A stretch of 64,000 bases of DNA from an uncultured Bacteroidales bacterium (GCA_900321715.1 ONXC01000001.1:124001-188000), one strand, 5' to 3'. Shown: positions 51,628 to 61,054, numbered from the stretch's first letter. The notes: generated by a model from the letters alone, not told the origin. Translations and numbers: made by a program.

Positions 51628-52536
51628 CTATACTCTGTCAATATTGCCGTAAGGAGCCTTGAGCGGAATGCGCTTGAAGGCCATGATGCAGAGCACCAGG
51701 GCCGCAAGGCCTGCGATGTAGACAACTACATAGGTTGTCCTTCCCATCATTTCAATCCAGAAGTCATATTCTGACAATGAGGGGATGTGGGTACAGATGA
51801 CGGCAAATCCGTTGTTCACAAAATGGATTAGCATTGTGAGCCACAGGCTGCCTGTCTTGTAGTAGACGTAACCCATCACAACGCCAATGATGAAAGCGTT
51901 GAGGGCCTGCCATGGGTTCATGTGGATAACGGCGAAGAACAAGGCACTGATCACTATTGCCCAGCCCGGTTTCATCTTGGTGAGGAGGCCCCTCAGGACC
52001 ATACCGCGGCACAGCCACTCCTCAAAGATGGGCGCAAAGATGGCGGTGAGGAGGAACGAACTCCAGAAGGGACCGCCGGTCATCTGCTCCAGCACTGCCG
52101 ATATCATGTCATAGAACTTCTTGAGTGCGGGTACGGTGTCCGTCACCTTCATGTTGAGGTAGTTGGGTAGGTCGGCCGATATCATTGTGGCAAAAGAAAG
52201 CACAATGGTGATGAGGGCTATACTCCACCACTTGAACGGGCCGAAGTTGGCGCTGGAGAGTTTGTACCCGGGGTCAAAGAGCATGTTCTTGCGACTTTGG
52301 CCGGCAGCATACATCATGGGCGGGATGAAGGCAATGGGGTATGCTACCAGGGAGCCGTATTCCATGACGACACTGGACGGAAGAAAGAGTCCCAGGATAT
52401 AGGTGACAAGGCTCCCAAGGAGGTTACCAAGCAGGAACCATCCAAGAAGGCCGAACATGCCAGCCACGCCCGGTACATACCAGGCGTGGTTAGCATAGAG
52501 GTCATAGTTGTTTACGCGTCTTGCAAAAAGGGCCAT
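51628..52536 (-). CDS. CPBP-family intramembrane metalloprotease
   Basis: 302 residues with about eight membrane helices. CPBP (Abi) motifs: FEEWLCRGMVLRGL with Glu172, Glu173 and Arg177; FFAVIHMNPWQALNAFIIGVVMGYVYYKTG with His205; and LIHFVNNGFAV with His238. These form the metal-binding active site in the membrane. Members process prenylated proteins in eukaryotes and have assorted bacterial roles. One-base spacing on both sides places it in the nucleotidyltransferase-CPBP-FtsB operon. Confidence 0.92.
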   Translation of the reverse strand: MALFARRVNNYDLYANHAWYVPGVAGMFGLLGWFLLGNLLGSLVTYILGLFLPSSVVMEYGSLVAYPIAFIPPMMYAAGQSRKNMLFDPGYKLSSANFGPFKWWSIALITIVLSFATMISADLPNYLNMKVTDTVPALKKFYDMISAVLEQMTGGPFWSSFLLTAIFAPIFEEWLCRGMVLRGLLTKMKPGWAIVISALFFAVIHMNPWQALNAFIIGVVMGYVYYKTGSLWLTMLIHFVNNGFAVICTHIPSLSEYDFWIEMMGRTTYVVVYIAGLAALVLCIMAFKRIPLKAPYGNIDRV

Positions 52537-52537
52537 A

Positions 52538-53470
52538 TCAATAAAGAGGGCTGGGATAAACGCCGTCTGCTACAAGCTGGGCGAACTTTGCAACAACTGC
52601 GGGACGGTCTTCCTTATAGGTTACGCCAAACCAGTGAGAAGGAGTGGAAAGGACTTCGCAGGAGCCTTCTCCGCCCTTGACGATCACATCCACAGCGTAA
52701 GGGATGTAGAATTCCTTCTTAGGTTCCGTGCGGTGCTCCTCAAGGAAGGTTACGAAACTTTTTTCGCTCTTGGTGAAGTAATCCGGGGTGAAGCCCCACA
52801 TGTTCATTGAGCACAGTGCCTTGGCGGCAAGCTTTACGTGCTGCTCTCCGCTGACGGAGTTGTTGCCATACACGTTTCCATCGGCCTCCTTTGCAATGTC
52901 AAGGTGCTCTGCGATGCCGGTGAGGATGTTCTTGGAGTCATAGTAGCAGATACCGCGGGACACGCTTCCGTTCTCTGAGAGGGTGTTCTCAAGCTCGAAG
53001 CCGATGATGCAGTACTGGCCCTGAGTCTTTTCATGGGCGCGGCACCAGTCTCCCAGTACCTTGAAGGACTCCTTGCCATAGAAATCGTCACCGTTGATAA
53101 CGGCGAAGGGCTCGTGGATCACGTCCTTTGCCATAAGTACAGCGTGGGCAGTACCCCAGGGCTTAACGCGGTCTTCGGGAACTGTGTAGGGGGCGGGGAT
53201 CTTGTCAAGTTCCTGGGTTACGAACACAAACTCCAGGGGCTTTCCGTCAATGCACTTCACGCCGGCGTATTTCTGCTTGACGTGGGCTTCCATATCGGCC
53301 TTGAAGGACTCACGGACAATGTACACCACTTTGCCGAAACCGGCTTCCACGGCGTCATGGATTGAATAGTCAATGATGGTTTCTCCGTTGGGGCCAAGGC
53401 CGTCCATCTGCTTGAGACCGCCGTAACGGCTTCCCATTCCTGCAGCAAGTACCAAAAGTGTAGGTTTCAT
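52538..53470 (-). CDS. sugar nucleotidyltransferase-like protein
   Basis: 310 residues. N-terminal nucleotidyltransferase signature LLVLAAGMGSRYGGLKQMD (5-23), FAVINGDDFYG as the metal-binding GDD-type motif, and a Rossmann-like fold to about residue 240. It resembles the family annotated as NTP_transferase / UTP-glucose-1-phosphate uridylyltransferase-like in Bacteroidota. The precise sugar is unknown. It has its own TATCTTTG element and follows the right copy of the double palindrome. Confidence 0.86.
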   Translation of the reverse strand: MKPTLLVLAAGMGSRYGGLKQMDGLGPNGETIIDYSIHDAVEAGFGKVVYIVRESFKADMEAHVKQKYAGVKCIDGKPLEFVFVTQELDKIPAPYTVPEDRVKPWGTAHAVLMAKDVIHEPFAVINGDDFYGKESFKVLGDWCRAHEKTQGQYCIIGFELENTLSENGSVSRGICYYDSKNILTGIAEHLDIAKEADGNVYGNNSVSGEQHVKLAAKALCSMNMWGFTPDYFTKSEKSFVTFLEEHRTEPKKEFYIPYAVDVIVKGGEGSCEVLSTPSHWFGVTYKEDRPAVVAKFAQLVADGVYPSPLY

Positions 53471-53507
53471 ATTATTATTAGGTTTTTAGAGTTTCCGTGT
53501 TGTCTTA

Positions 53508-53515
53508 CAAAGATA
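53508..53515 (-). promoter_or_regulatory. -7 promoter element for the nucleotidyltransferase operon
   Basis: TATCTTTG on the minus strand, 37 bases before ATG 53470. Confidence 0.6.
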
Positions 53516-53546
53516 ACGAATATTTTTGATAGTGGAACCTACTTTT

Positions 53547-53745
53547 CCGCGAATCCACAAATACGGCATTGTGAAGCGTCTGGATGGATTGGCGGCTAGG
53601 ATTTTGGCCGAAAAGGGCGTTTTCCGCGCCGCGAATCCACAAAACCGGCCTTATACGGCGTCTAAGTGGATTGGCGGCAGGGCACGGGTGCTGTACGCGT
53701 GCGGCAGCGTGCGACAGCGTGCGGCAGAGTGTGGCAGGGCAGGGT
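53547..53745. repeat. double-palindrome repeat, right copy, with 10-bp tandem tail
   Basis: Two units (53547 to about 53595 and about 53630-53679) with CCGCGAATCCACAAA starts and TGGATTGGCGGC ends, separated by GGATTTTGGCCGAAAAGGGC. After 53695 comes a tail of about four 10-bp tandem repeats of the GCGTGCGGCA type. It is the inverted counterpart of 50219-50386. No gene is evident here. Confidence 0.87.
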
Positions 53746-53753
53746 GAAACGCA

Positions 53754-54932
53754 CTACACCAGCACAAGCAGTGCGGCAAGGTACAGGCAGAAGCCCTGGG
53801 CCTTCAGGCGGGCATGGCTGAGCATCCAGGTAGAAAGATTGACCGCGTCGTCCCTGAAAGCCGGGCCGAAGTCACTGGGAGTGTCCTTGGAAGACCATTT
53901 GAGGATAATCTCACCCTCCGACAGATATGTGGCACCGCCGTTACTGCGGTTGAGTGAAATGAGAGACTTATAGTCTGCAAAATAGACCGGAAGCCCTGCG
54001 GGGACGGCGTAATCGGCCACCTGTGACGGGGCGCAGGCAAGCATCACAAGGGGAGTACCGCCTGCTTCCTGGACGGCCTCATAGCCGGCCGATATCCTCT
54101 CCCACGGGGCCTTTGAAGGATCGTAGACGGAAAACACCACCACCTTTCCTTCTGCTGCCATCCTGTCACAGTATTCATCGGCCTGGTCACGGAAACTCAG
54201 GATGGGGAAATTGTCCGTGGAGAGCGTGCTTTCCACAAAGACGGTGTCTGTCTTCACCAGGGTCCAGTCCTCGCCGGGGTAGTGTCCCGGAAGGAACTTG
54301 CCTTCCTGGCCATCCTTGACGTATGTGCGTTCCTCACGGTAGTGGTTATCGGCCATGATTTCATCGTCAAGAGAAGCCATAAGCTCTGCGCCCACGCGGA
54401 AATCCGTATAGTCTATCAGCGGCAGATGGGTGTTGCAGTACACCACCGCAAAAATCACTGACGCGGCGGCAATTGAGGCCGATACTATTTTCCTGACGGG
54501 CGTTTTCCCGAAGTCCCCGAACGGCAGGAAGGCCCAAAGGGCAATAAGCAGCATCACCACGTTCTTCACAAGGCTCTGCACGTGCGTGAGATGGATTGCC
54601 TGCCCGAAGCAGCCGCAGTCCATCTGGGGATTCTTTATCCAGAGGATAAGCGTAACGACGGTAAAAAACGCCAGCAGCACCGTTGTGACCCAGGCGGTCA
54701 GTTTCCTGAGAACTCCCGTAATGAGGGCAATGCCGGTAAGTGCTTCCAGAAGGGAAAGGGCAATGCCGATACCCTTTGCGGCCGGAATAAGGAACGCGAT
54801 ATGGAAGAACTTCAGGTATTCCGTCACAATGAGCATGGTGCCCACTGGGTCTGCCATCTTGAGGAGGCCCGAGGCAAGGAATACTATGCCGATGAGTCCG
54901 GCGCCGAAGCGCCTTAAGGGGATACGCTTCAT
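53754..54932 (-). CDS. DoxX/MauE-type membrane protein (BT_3928-like)
   Basis: 392 residues. The N-terminal 150 residues form a four-helix DoxX/MauE-like membrane domain (FGAGLIGIVFLASGLLKMADP, LLEALTGIALITGVL, NPQMDCGCFGQAIHL with a Cys-Gly-Cys pair). After a fifth helix there is a large extracytoplasmic domain (about 175-370), possibly thioredoxin-like or redox-linked (VFSVYDPSKAPWERISAG), ending in a final hydrophobic helix. The family is conserved in Bacteroidales next to genes of core metabolism. The start overlaps the tmk stop by 4 bases. Confidence 0.8.
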   Translation of the reverse strand: MKRIPLRRFGAGLIGIVFLASGLLKMADPVGTMLIVTEYLKFFHIAFLIPAAKGIGIALSLLEALTGIALITGVLRKLTAWVTTVLLAFFTVVTLILWIKNPQMDCGCFGQAIHLTHVQSLVKNVVMLLIALWAFLPFGDFGKTPVRKIVSASIAAASVIFAVVYCNTHLPLIDYTDFRVGAELMASLDDEIMADNHYREERTYVKDGQEGKFLPGHYPGEDWTLVKTDTVFVESTLSTDNFPILSFRDQADEYCDRMAAEGKVVVFSVYDPSKAPWERISAGYEAVQEAGGTPLVMLACAPSQVADYAVPAGLPVYFADYKSLISLNRSNGGATYLSEGEIILKWSSKDTPSDFGPAFRDDAVNLSTWMLSHARLKAQGFCLYLAALLVLV

Positions 54933-55609
54933 TTGAGGAAAGGGTCTATGGTATTACGCACTTTTTCAAAGATGGCATCCGGGGGAAGCATCTCGCCGGA
55001 AGGGTCTGAGCAGTCTATCCTGAGGAACCTGGGATCCCTCAGGGTCTCTCCTACGTACATATCCCTGACATCCTTCTGGAAACTGATGGATGACTCGTGG
55101 ATATCCTTGGAACCCTCCAGATAGTTTCTGTCACTGCCTTCCCTGTTCCCGGAAAGGCTCTTTTCAACAAAGCCGATGGGAACGTCAAGGAACAGGTTGA
55201 GGTCCGGAACCGGAAGCTGGAAGTCTCCGTACTCCGTGTTGAAGATCCAGTCCCTAAGGCGTGCTTTATCCCCGGGGTCCTTCAGTTTTGCGCACTGGTA
55301 GGCTATGTTTGAGTACACATAGCGGTCCAGAAGGACGGTTTTCCCGGCAGCAAGCGCCTCCTTCATGGAGGGGGCGGCGCCGTGCCTGTCCTCTGCGAAA
55401 AGGAGAGCCACAAGCTGGGGATGGACCTCTGCGTTGCTGCCGAACTCCCCGCGGAGGAAGCGGCTTATGAGGTCTCCGTAAACCGGAGCCTCATAACGGG
55501 GGAAGTGGATATATTCAAGCTCAGGGCACCTTGTTTCAAGATACGCCCTGAGCATTTTTACCTGAGTGGATTTTCCGGCTCCGTCAAGCCCTTCCAGTAC
55601 TATCAGCAT
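54929..55609 (-). CDS. tmk: thymidylate kinase
   Basis: 226 residues. P-loop LEGLDGAGKSTQVKML (5-20), the DRY-type motif TVLLDRYVYSNIAYQ (about 91), and the lid with SLSGNREGSDRNYLEGS. It phosphorylates dTMP to dTDP. It starts 1 base after infB and overlaps the DoxX-like gene by 4 bases, so it is cotranscribed with nusA and infB. Confidence 0.94.
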   Translation of the reverse strand: MLIVLEGLDGAGKSTQVKMLRAYLETRCPELEYIHFPRYEAPVYGDLISRFLRGEFGSNAEVHPQLVALLFAEDRHGAAPSMKEALAAGKTVLLDRYVYSNIAYQCAKLKDPGDKARLRDWIFNTEYGDFQLPVPDLNLFLDVPIGFVEKSLSGNREGSDRNYLEGSKDIHESSISFQKDVRDMYVGETLRDPRFLRIDCSDPSGEMLPPDAIFEKVRNTIDPFLK

Positions 55610-55610
55610 C

Positions 55611-58316
55611 CTACAGGCTACGTTTGATTTCTACAATCTGGAATGCCTCGATGATGTCTCCGGGGTGGATGTCGTTGTAGCGCTCAAGGCCACAGCCGCA
55701 CTCCATTCCGGCAGGAACCTCCTTGGCCTGGTCCTTGCCCCTCTGGAGGGAAGACAGGGAACCGGTGTACACCACAATTCCGTCCCTGATAAGGCGGACA
55801 TCGGCCTTATTGGTGAGTTTACCTTCCTTGACAAGGCAGCCGGCGATGGTGCCAACCTTGGAGATCTTGAAGGTCTGCTTGACCTCTGCGGTAGCGGTGA
55901 CCTCTTCCTTCTTCTCAGGCTCCAGCATACCTTCGATACCTTCCTTGACCTCGTTGATGCAGTCGTAGATGACGGAGTAGAGACGGATTTCAATGCCTTC
56001 CTTCTCCGCGGCGCGGCGGGCTTCGGCGCTTGGACGCACCTGGAAGCCGATGATGACGGCATCAGATGCCTCGGCCAGAAGGACGTCGGACTCACTGATG
56101 GCACCCACTGCCTTGTGAATCACGTTCACGCGGACTTCCTCCGTGGAAAGCTTGATGAGGGAATCGGACAGGGCCTCCACGGATCCGTCCACGTCACCTT
56201 TGACGATGACGTTGAGTTCCTTGAAGTTGCCAATTGCAATACGGCGGCCGATTTCCTCAAGGGTGAGGTGCTTCTGGGTCTTGATGCCCTGGATGCGGAT
56301 GAGCTGCTCGCGGCGCTGGGCGATTGACTTGGCCTCTTTTTCATCGGCCATGATATTGAATTTCTCACCTGCGGCGGGAGCTCCGTTCAGGCCAAGGAGG
56401 CTCACGGGGGTTGAAGGGCCTGCGCTCTCAACCTTCTGTCCGCGCTCGTTGAACATGGCCTTTACGCGGCCGTAGTAGCTTCCGGAGATGATCACGTCTC
56501 CTACGTGGACCGTTCCGTCCTGAACCAGAACCGTTGCAAGATAGCCGCGGCCCTTGTCCAGGGAGCTCTCGATGACGGCGCCGCTTCCCATCTTGTTTGG
56601 ATTGGCCTTGAGTTCCAGGAGATCTGTCTCAAAGAGCACCTTCTCAAGGAGTTTATCCACTCCGATGCCTTTCTTGGCCGATATTTCCTGGCACTGGTAC
56701 TTACCGCCCCAGTCTTCCACAAGGATGTTCATCTCTGAGAGCTGACGGCGGATGGTGTCCGGATTTGCGCCGGGTTTATCGATCTTGTTGATTGCGAAGA
56801 CCATGGGAACGCCTGCTGCCTGTGCGTGGGCAATTGCTTCCTTGGTCTGGGGCATCACGGCGTCATCGGCCGCAACGATTATGATGGCAAGGTCCGTCAT
56901 CTGGGCACCGCGGGCACGCATGGCGGTGAAGGCCTCGTGACCAGGGGTATCCAGGAAGGTGATGCGGCGGCCGCTTTCCAGCTTCACGCTGTATGCGCCG
57001 ATGTGCTGGGTGATACCGCCGGCCTCACCGGCAATGACGTTGGTGTTGCGGATGTTATCCAGCAGGGAGGTCTTACCGTGGTCTACGTGACCCATGACGG
57101 TGATTACCGGAGGACGCTCCACAAGGTCTTCCTCACGGTCGGGCTCCTGCTGCTCAATTTCCTCGGAGAGCTCTGCAGTCACGAATTCCACCTTGTAACC
57201 GAATTCTTCGGCAACCAGGACCAGGGTTTCGGCGTCCAGACGCTGATTGATGGACACCATCATACCCAGGGACATGCAGGCACCGATGACCTTCACCACA
57301 GGGGTGTTGCCCATGAGGGTTGCGAGGTCGTTGACGGTCACGAACTCCGTGACTTTCAGAACCTTGTTCTCCGCTGCTGCGGCTTCCATCTCCTCCTGGG
57401 AGCGGATGGCTGCAATCTCCCTCTTCTCCTTGCGGTGCTTTGCGCCGAAGTTGTTGCGGGTGCTCTCGTTCATCTTGGCGTAGGTCTCCTTCACCTGCTT
57501 CTGGATCTCCTTCTGCATCTCTTCCTGCTCGGCCTCAGTCATAGCGGGCTTGAAGCGGTCTTTCTTGCGGGAAGGCTTGCCCTCCTCCTTCTTTTTCTTG
57601 GGGGCTTTTTCCGCCTGCACCTTGGTGACGTCCACCTTCTGGGTGCCGCCGCTCTTGATGCGCTCACGCTTCTTGGCCTTCTTGGGATCGAACTGGGAAA
57701 GGTCTATCTTTCCTACCACCTTGAACGGAGCACCGTCCTGGGAGGGAGTTTCCGCTGGGGTCGGGGCGGGGGATTCCTCCACGGGTTCGGGCTCTTCAAC
57801 GGGTTCCGGTTCAGGTTCCGGTTCAGGTTCTGCGACGGGCTCCGGCTCTGCAATGGGTTCCGGTTCCGGCTCTGCAACGGGCTCCGGTTCAGGCTCTGCC
57901 ACGGGCTCCAGCTCCGGTTCCGCTACGGGTTCAGGTTCCGGGATGGGCTCGGGTTCCGGCTCCGCTACAGGTTCTGGTTCGGGCTCTGCCACGGGCTCCG
58001 GTTCCGGTTTGCGGGACAGGTTGTTGCTCTTGATGACGGTGACTCTCTCCGGCTCATAGTCGTCCTCTTCCTGAGGGCCTTTCTTTGAAGCCTTGTCAAG
58101 GATCTCCGTGAGCTTTACGTCCACTTTTTCTGCCGCCTCCTTGAGTTCCAGGTCCTTGCCGAACTTCTTGTGAAGCTCCGGGAGGAACTCGTCTGATACC
58201 TTCATGTTGGGGTTTGCATCCTCAATGCCGGCTCCCTTTGAATTAAGGAAGTCAACCAGGGTGTCAAGCCCGATATTAAATTGCTTGATAAGTTTCGATA
58301 GTCTTATTTCTGCCAT
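55611..58316 (-). CDS. infB: translation initiation factor IF-2
   Basis: 901 residues. The N-terminal IF2-N domain ([24 protein letters not shown]) is followed by a spacer (about 100-180) made of Pro-Glu-Pro-Glu and Val-Ala-Glu-Pro repeats, then a basic region. The G domain begins near residue 400 with [30 protein letters not shown] and [11 protein letters not shown], and domains II-IV follow with the C-terminal [25 protein letters not shown]-2 places initiator tRNA on the 30S subunit. It follows nusA by 24 bases. Confidence 0.97.
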   Translation of the reverse strand: MAEIRLSKLIKQFNIGLDTLVDFLNSKGAGIEDANPNMKVSDEFLPELHKKFGKDLELKEAAEKVDVKLTEILDKASKKGPQEEDDYEPERVTVIKSNNLSRKPEPEPVAEPEPEPVAEPEPEPIPEPEPVAEPELEPVAEPEPEPVAEPEPEPIAEPEPVAEPEPEPEPEPVEEPEPVEESPAPTPAETPSQDGAPFKVVGKIDLSQFDPKKAKKRERIKSGGTQKVDVTKVQAEKAPKKKKEEGKPSRKKDRFKPAMTEAEQEEMQKEIQKQVKETYAKMNESTRNNFGAKHRKEKREIAAIRSQEEMEAAAAENKVLKVTEFVTVNDLATLMGNTPVVKVIGACMSLGMMVSINQRLDAETLVLVAEEFGYKVEFVTAELSEEIEQQEPDREEDLVERPPVITVMGHVDHGKTSLLDNIRNTNVIAGEAGGITQHIGAYSVKLESGRRITFLDTPGHEAFTAMRARGAQMTDLAIIIVAADDAVMPQTKEAIAHAQAAGVPMVFAINKIDKPGANPDTIRRQLSEMNILVEDWGGKYQCQEISAKKGIGVDKLLEKVLFETDLLELKANPNKMGSGAVIESSLDKGRGYLATVLVQDGTVHVGDVIISGSYYGRVKAMFNERGQKVESAGPSTPVSLLGLNGAPAAGEKFNIMADEKEAKSIAQRREQLIRIQGIKTQKHLTLEEIGRRIAIGNFKELNVIVKGDVDGSVEALSDSLIKLSTEEVRVNVIHKAVGAISESDVLLAEASDAVIIGFQVRPSAEARRAAEKEGIEIRLYSVIYDCINEVKEGIEGMLEPEKKEEVTATAEVKQTFKISKVGTIAGCLVKEGKLTNKADVRLIRDGIVVYTGSLSSLQRGKDQAKEVPAGMECGCGLERYNDIHPGDIIEAFQIVEIKRSL
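57780..58010. repeat. tandem coding repeats in infB spacer
   Basis: Near-identical 24-36-base units encoding EPEP(E/V)AEP-type peptides. Units vary in number between genomes in such spacers, so this part can expand or contract by slippage. Confidence 0.8.
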
Positions 58317-58340
58317 ATATAACCCCTTTTTGTTTCTAAA

Positions 58341-59609
58341 TTAGTCTTCGAATTCTGCGCGGAGAATCTTCAGGACGTCTTCCACTGTCTCGTCCTCAAG
58401 GTCTGCCCTGGTAGCGATATCTTCCGGAGCAAGGGCCATGACGCTGCGGGCTGTGTCGCAGCCGATGGACTGCAGGCGCTCGATGATCCAGGGCTCGATG
58501 ACATCCGCGAACTCGCTGAGAAGGACGTCGTCCTCCTCTTCCTCGTTCTTCTGGAGCTCTCTCCAGACCTCAATTTCACGGCCAACCAGCATGCCGGCGA
58601 GCTTGATGTTCACGCCGCCCTTGCCGATACCCTTCTTCACTTCATCGGCCTGCATGAAGACCTTGATCTTATCCTCGGGGGACTGGCCCAGGTCTATGCG
58701 GGAGATGCGTGCGGGATTGAGGGCCCTCTGGATCATGAGCTGAGGGTTGGAGCTCCACTGGATTACGTCTATGTTCTCGTTGCGGAGCTCACGGACGATA
58801 CCCATGATGCGGGATCCCTTTACGCCGATGCAGGCGCCGATGGGATCGATCCTGTCGTCGTAGGACTCTACGGCAACCTTGGCGCGCTCTCCGGGGATGC
58901 GGACAACCTTCTTCACTGTGATGAGGCCGTCGTATATTTCAGGAACCTCCATCTCGAAGAGTTTCTCAAGGAAACTGTCCGTGGTGCGGGAAAGGACGAT
59001 GTAGGGAGTGGTGTTGTTCTTCATCTCCACGCTCTTGATGATGGCGCGGACGGAATCGGACTTCTTGAAGTGCTCTCCGGGGATCTGCTCACTCTTGGGC
59101 ATACGGAGCTCGTTGCCGTCCTCGTCCAGGATGAGGACCTCGTTCTTCCATGTCTGGTAAACCTCACCGGTGAAGATCTCACCCACGCGCTCTGAGTACT
59201 TCTTGAACACGTTGGCTTTCTCTATGTCCATGATACGGCCCTGGAGGTTCTGGCGGATGTTGAGGATACCGCGGCGGCCGAAGGAGGCGAGGGAGAGCTT
59301 ACGGGCGAAGGTGTCGCCGATCTCGTAGTCGTCGTCGCCGGTTTCTGCGGCGATTTCCTCCACGGTGATCTGAGTCACGGGGTCTTCAACCTCTTCCACT
59401 ACCTCAAAGTTCTGGTAGATTTCGCAGTCTCCCTTGTCCACGTTGATGATAACGTCAAAGTTGTCTGCGCTGCCATAGGTCTTTGCAAGCTGTGTGAGGA
59501 ATACGTCCTTGAGGACACCCAGCATGACCGGACGGTCTATGCTCTTCTCTTCCTTGAAATCCTTGAAAGCGTCAATCAAGGTGATTTCTTTCTCTTTTTC
59601 TTTTGCCAT
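58341..59609 (-). CDS. nusA: transcription termination/antitermination protein NusA
   Basis: 422 residues from ATG 59609 (MAKEKEKEITLIDAFKDFKE). N-terminal RNAP-binding domain with IDRPVMLGVLKDVFLTQLAKTYG, an S1 domain near 140-200 (ERVGEIFTGEVYQTWKNEVLI), KH1 with the conserved GACIGVKGSRIMGIVRELRNENIDVIQW and a KH2 region ending in VKKGIGKGGVNIKLA. It binds RNA polymerase and modulates pausing and termination. An independent promoter and a terminator hairpin lie in its 112-bp upstream gap, indicating autogenous control. Confidence 0.96.
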   Translation of the reverse strand: MAKEKEKEITLIDAFKDFKEEKSIDRPVMLGVLKDVFLTQLAKTYGSADNFDVIINVDKGDCEIYQNFEVVEEVEDPVTQITVEEIAAETGDDDYEIGDTFARKLSLASFGRRGILNIRQNLQGRIMDIEKANVFKKYSERVGEIFTGEVYQTWKNEVLILDEDGNELRMPKSEQIPGEHFKKSDSVRAIIKSVEMKNNTTPYIVLSRTTDSFLEKLFEMEVPEIYDGLITVKKVVRIPGERAKVAVESYDDRIDPIGACIGVKGSRIMGIVRELRNENIDVIQWSSNPQLMIQRALNPARISRIDLGQSPEDKIKVFMQADEVKKGIGKGGVNIKLAGMLVGREIEVWRELQKNEEEEDDVLLSEFADVIEPWIIERLQSIGCDTARSVMALAPEDIATRADLEDETVEDVLKILRAEFED

Positions 59610-59638
59610 TGTTATATATTTATTGTTTCTATTGCCAT

Positions 59639-59670
59639 AAAAAAAGATAGGGGACCGGCGTCCTCTATCT
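59639..59670 (-). terminator. intrinsic terminator in the nusA leader (candidate attenuator)
   Basis: On the minus strand AGATAGAGGAC-GCCG-GTCCCCTATCT forms an 11-bp stem (one mismatch) followed by seven T residues, lying between the nusA promoter and the nusA ATG. Confidence 0.75.
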
Positions 59671-59682
59671 CGTTCACGGGTG

Positions 59683-59713
59683 CAAAGATAAGAATAAATT
59701 CTTAAAATGCAAA
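59683..59713 (-). promoter_or_regulatory. nusA promoter with both -33 and -7 elements
   Basis: On the minus strand TTTG (59713-59710), 19 bp, TATCTTTG (59690-59683). It lies in the rimP-nusA gap, 73 bases before the ATG and 13 bases before the leader hairpin. Confidence 0.78.
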
Positions 59714-59721
59714 GGGAATTG

Positions 59722-60132
59722 CTAAAACTCAATGTACGGCATTACCCTGTTCACGCCTTCAAGGCCGATGATGGCACCGTCTACGGTAATATCGGCCTCA
59801 GTTGCGGCCTCAAGTGTGCCCTTGACCTTTTTCCCGCCTTTGAGCCATACCTCCACCTTGGATCCTATGGCTTTCTGGAACTGTTTCAGGACCTTGAACG
59901 GGCGGTCTAGACCGGCCGATGAAACCGTGAGGGCGTAATCCTCCACGTCCTGGTCGAAGGCCTCATGAACCACCTTGTCAATGGCGCTGCAGTCTTCCCA
60001 GTCTACGTCTCCCTGCTCTTTCTCGATGATTACCTCAATGTCATTGTCCTTGGAAACGGTGACGTCTACAAGGAAGCAGCCTCTTTGGGCTACGGCGGCC
60101 TCTACGGCCTTTGCAATAAGTTCCTTATTCAT
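59722..60132 (-). CDS. rimP: ribosome maturation factor RimP
   Basis: 136 residues. FLVDVTVSKDNDIEVIIEKE (about 20-39), DCSAIDKVVHEAF, and YALTVSSAGLDRPFKVLKQFQKAIGSKVEVWL are the family signature, with the last giving the SSxGLDRPL-like motif. RimP aids 30S subunit maturation. It overlaps the upstream E2-like gene by 8 bases and precedes nusA, the common rimP-nusA-infB order. Confidence 0.93.
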   Translation of the reverse strand: MNKELIAKAVEAAVAQRGCFLVDVTVSKDNDIEVIIEKEQGDVDWEDCSAIDKVVHEAFDQDVEDYALTVSSAGLDRPFKVLKQFQKAIGSKVEVWLKGGKKVKGTLEAATEADITVDGAIIGLEGVNRVMPYIEF

Positions 60133-61027
60133 CTTTATTCCTGTTTTTCTTACGGAAACTGTGTCTGTCTATTACCTTTACGTCCTGAGAAACTTTTTCA
60201 AGCCTTTCAAGGAGCCTTTCAGGGTGGGCGTAATTCTCACGGAGATTCCTCAGTGCATTCACATAGTAGAATCCGTCGCAGAAACGTTCGTCGGTAACTA
60301 TATAGAGCGGCATACGCTTGCCAACGACCACCTGGTCTCCCTGGGCCACGGGCACCTTGGCCTCCTTACCCATCGCAAAGAACATCCCGGTGTTTCCGAA
60401 GTCATACAGGTGATGGAAGATGGAGGGGCCCTTGATGGACTTGAGGTTGGTGATGAAGGCCGATGTATGGAAAGGGCTCACCTTGAGGATGGCTCCCGGA
60501 AGCAGCCCGTGCTTGTCCAGATACTTGATTGTGGCAACCAGGAAATGGATGAGGAAATTGGGCGTGAAGGTGATGAGGCGTGCCAGTTTGTCAGTGCCGT
60601 TGTTGGCGTCCATATGGCTGTTGGCCCTTATGGCATCGTTTATCTTGTCGCGAACTTCCGGCAGGCTCTCAAGCCCCGTGAAATCTATCTTCACGGTGGT
60701 GTCTGCGGCTTCGGCGTTCAGTCCCTTCTTGACCACAAAGGAGATCTGGATGGTGTTTCTTTGGAAAATCCGGCCGTTCATGATGAAACGGTTGATCCTT
60801 GGGAAAAGGGCGATGGTGCGCACAAGGCCGGCAATGACTATGTGCATATAGTTGTAATTATCTCCAAGGGCCGATTGCTCCTTGATGAAGGCGTCAAGGG
60901 GTTCGCAGGGGCAGTCATAATCCGTCAGGTTCTGGGAATCGTGGCGGTGCCTCATTATATGGGGCATTATCCGCTGGATGGGATCTATGTCCCGCACCTG
61001 CTTTCCGTCAGGTCTTAATCCGAACAT
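60125..61027 (-). CDS. lipoyl-less E2/CAT-like acyltransferase-fold protein lacking the catalytic His
   Basis: 300 residues from ATG 61027 (MFGLRPDGKQVRDID). It resembles the catalytic domain of 2-oxoacid dehydrogenase E2 or chloramphenicol acetyltransferase (e.g. MHIVIAGLVRTIALFPRINRF, ISFVVKKGLNAEAADTTVKI, GAILKVSPFHTSAFITNL), but has no lipoyl or E1-binding domain. The E2 active-site motif DHRxxDG appears here as DERFCDG, with Glu247 in place of the general-base His. It is probably not a normal acyltransferase. It is upstream of rimP with an 8-base overlap. Confidence 0.72.
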   Translation of the reverse strand: MFGLRPDGKQVRDIDPIQRIMPHIMRHRHDSQNLTDYDCPCEPLDAFIKEQSALGDNYNYMHIVIAGLVRTIALFPRINRFIMNGRIFQRNTIQISFVVKKGLNAEAADTTVKIDFTGLESLPEVRDKINDAIRANSHMDANNGTDKLARLITFTPNFLIHFLVATIKYLDKHGLLPGAILKVSPFHTSAFITNLKSIKGPSIFHHLYDFGNTGMFFAMGKEAKVPVAQGDQVVVGKRMPLYIVTDERFCDGFYYVNALRNLRENYAHPERLLERLEKVSQDVKVIDRHSFRKKNRNKDE

Positions 61028-61054
61028 AATTAATAGGTTGAGGTTTTGTCTGTA

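Noticed and set aside
56826..58088. Plus-strand reading frame of 420 codons opposite infB
   Set aside because: It is the antisense of the IF-2 G domain and of the Pro/Glu repeats (giving Gly/Phe/Arg repeats), so it is a shadow.
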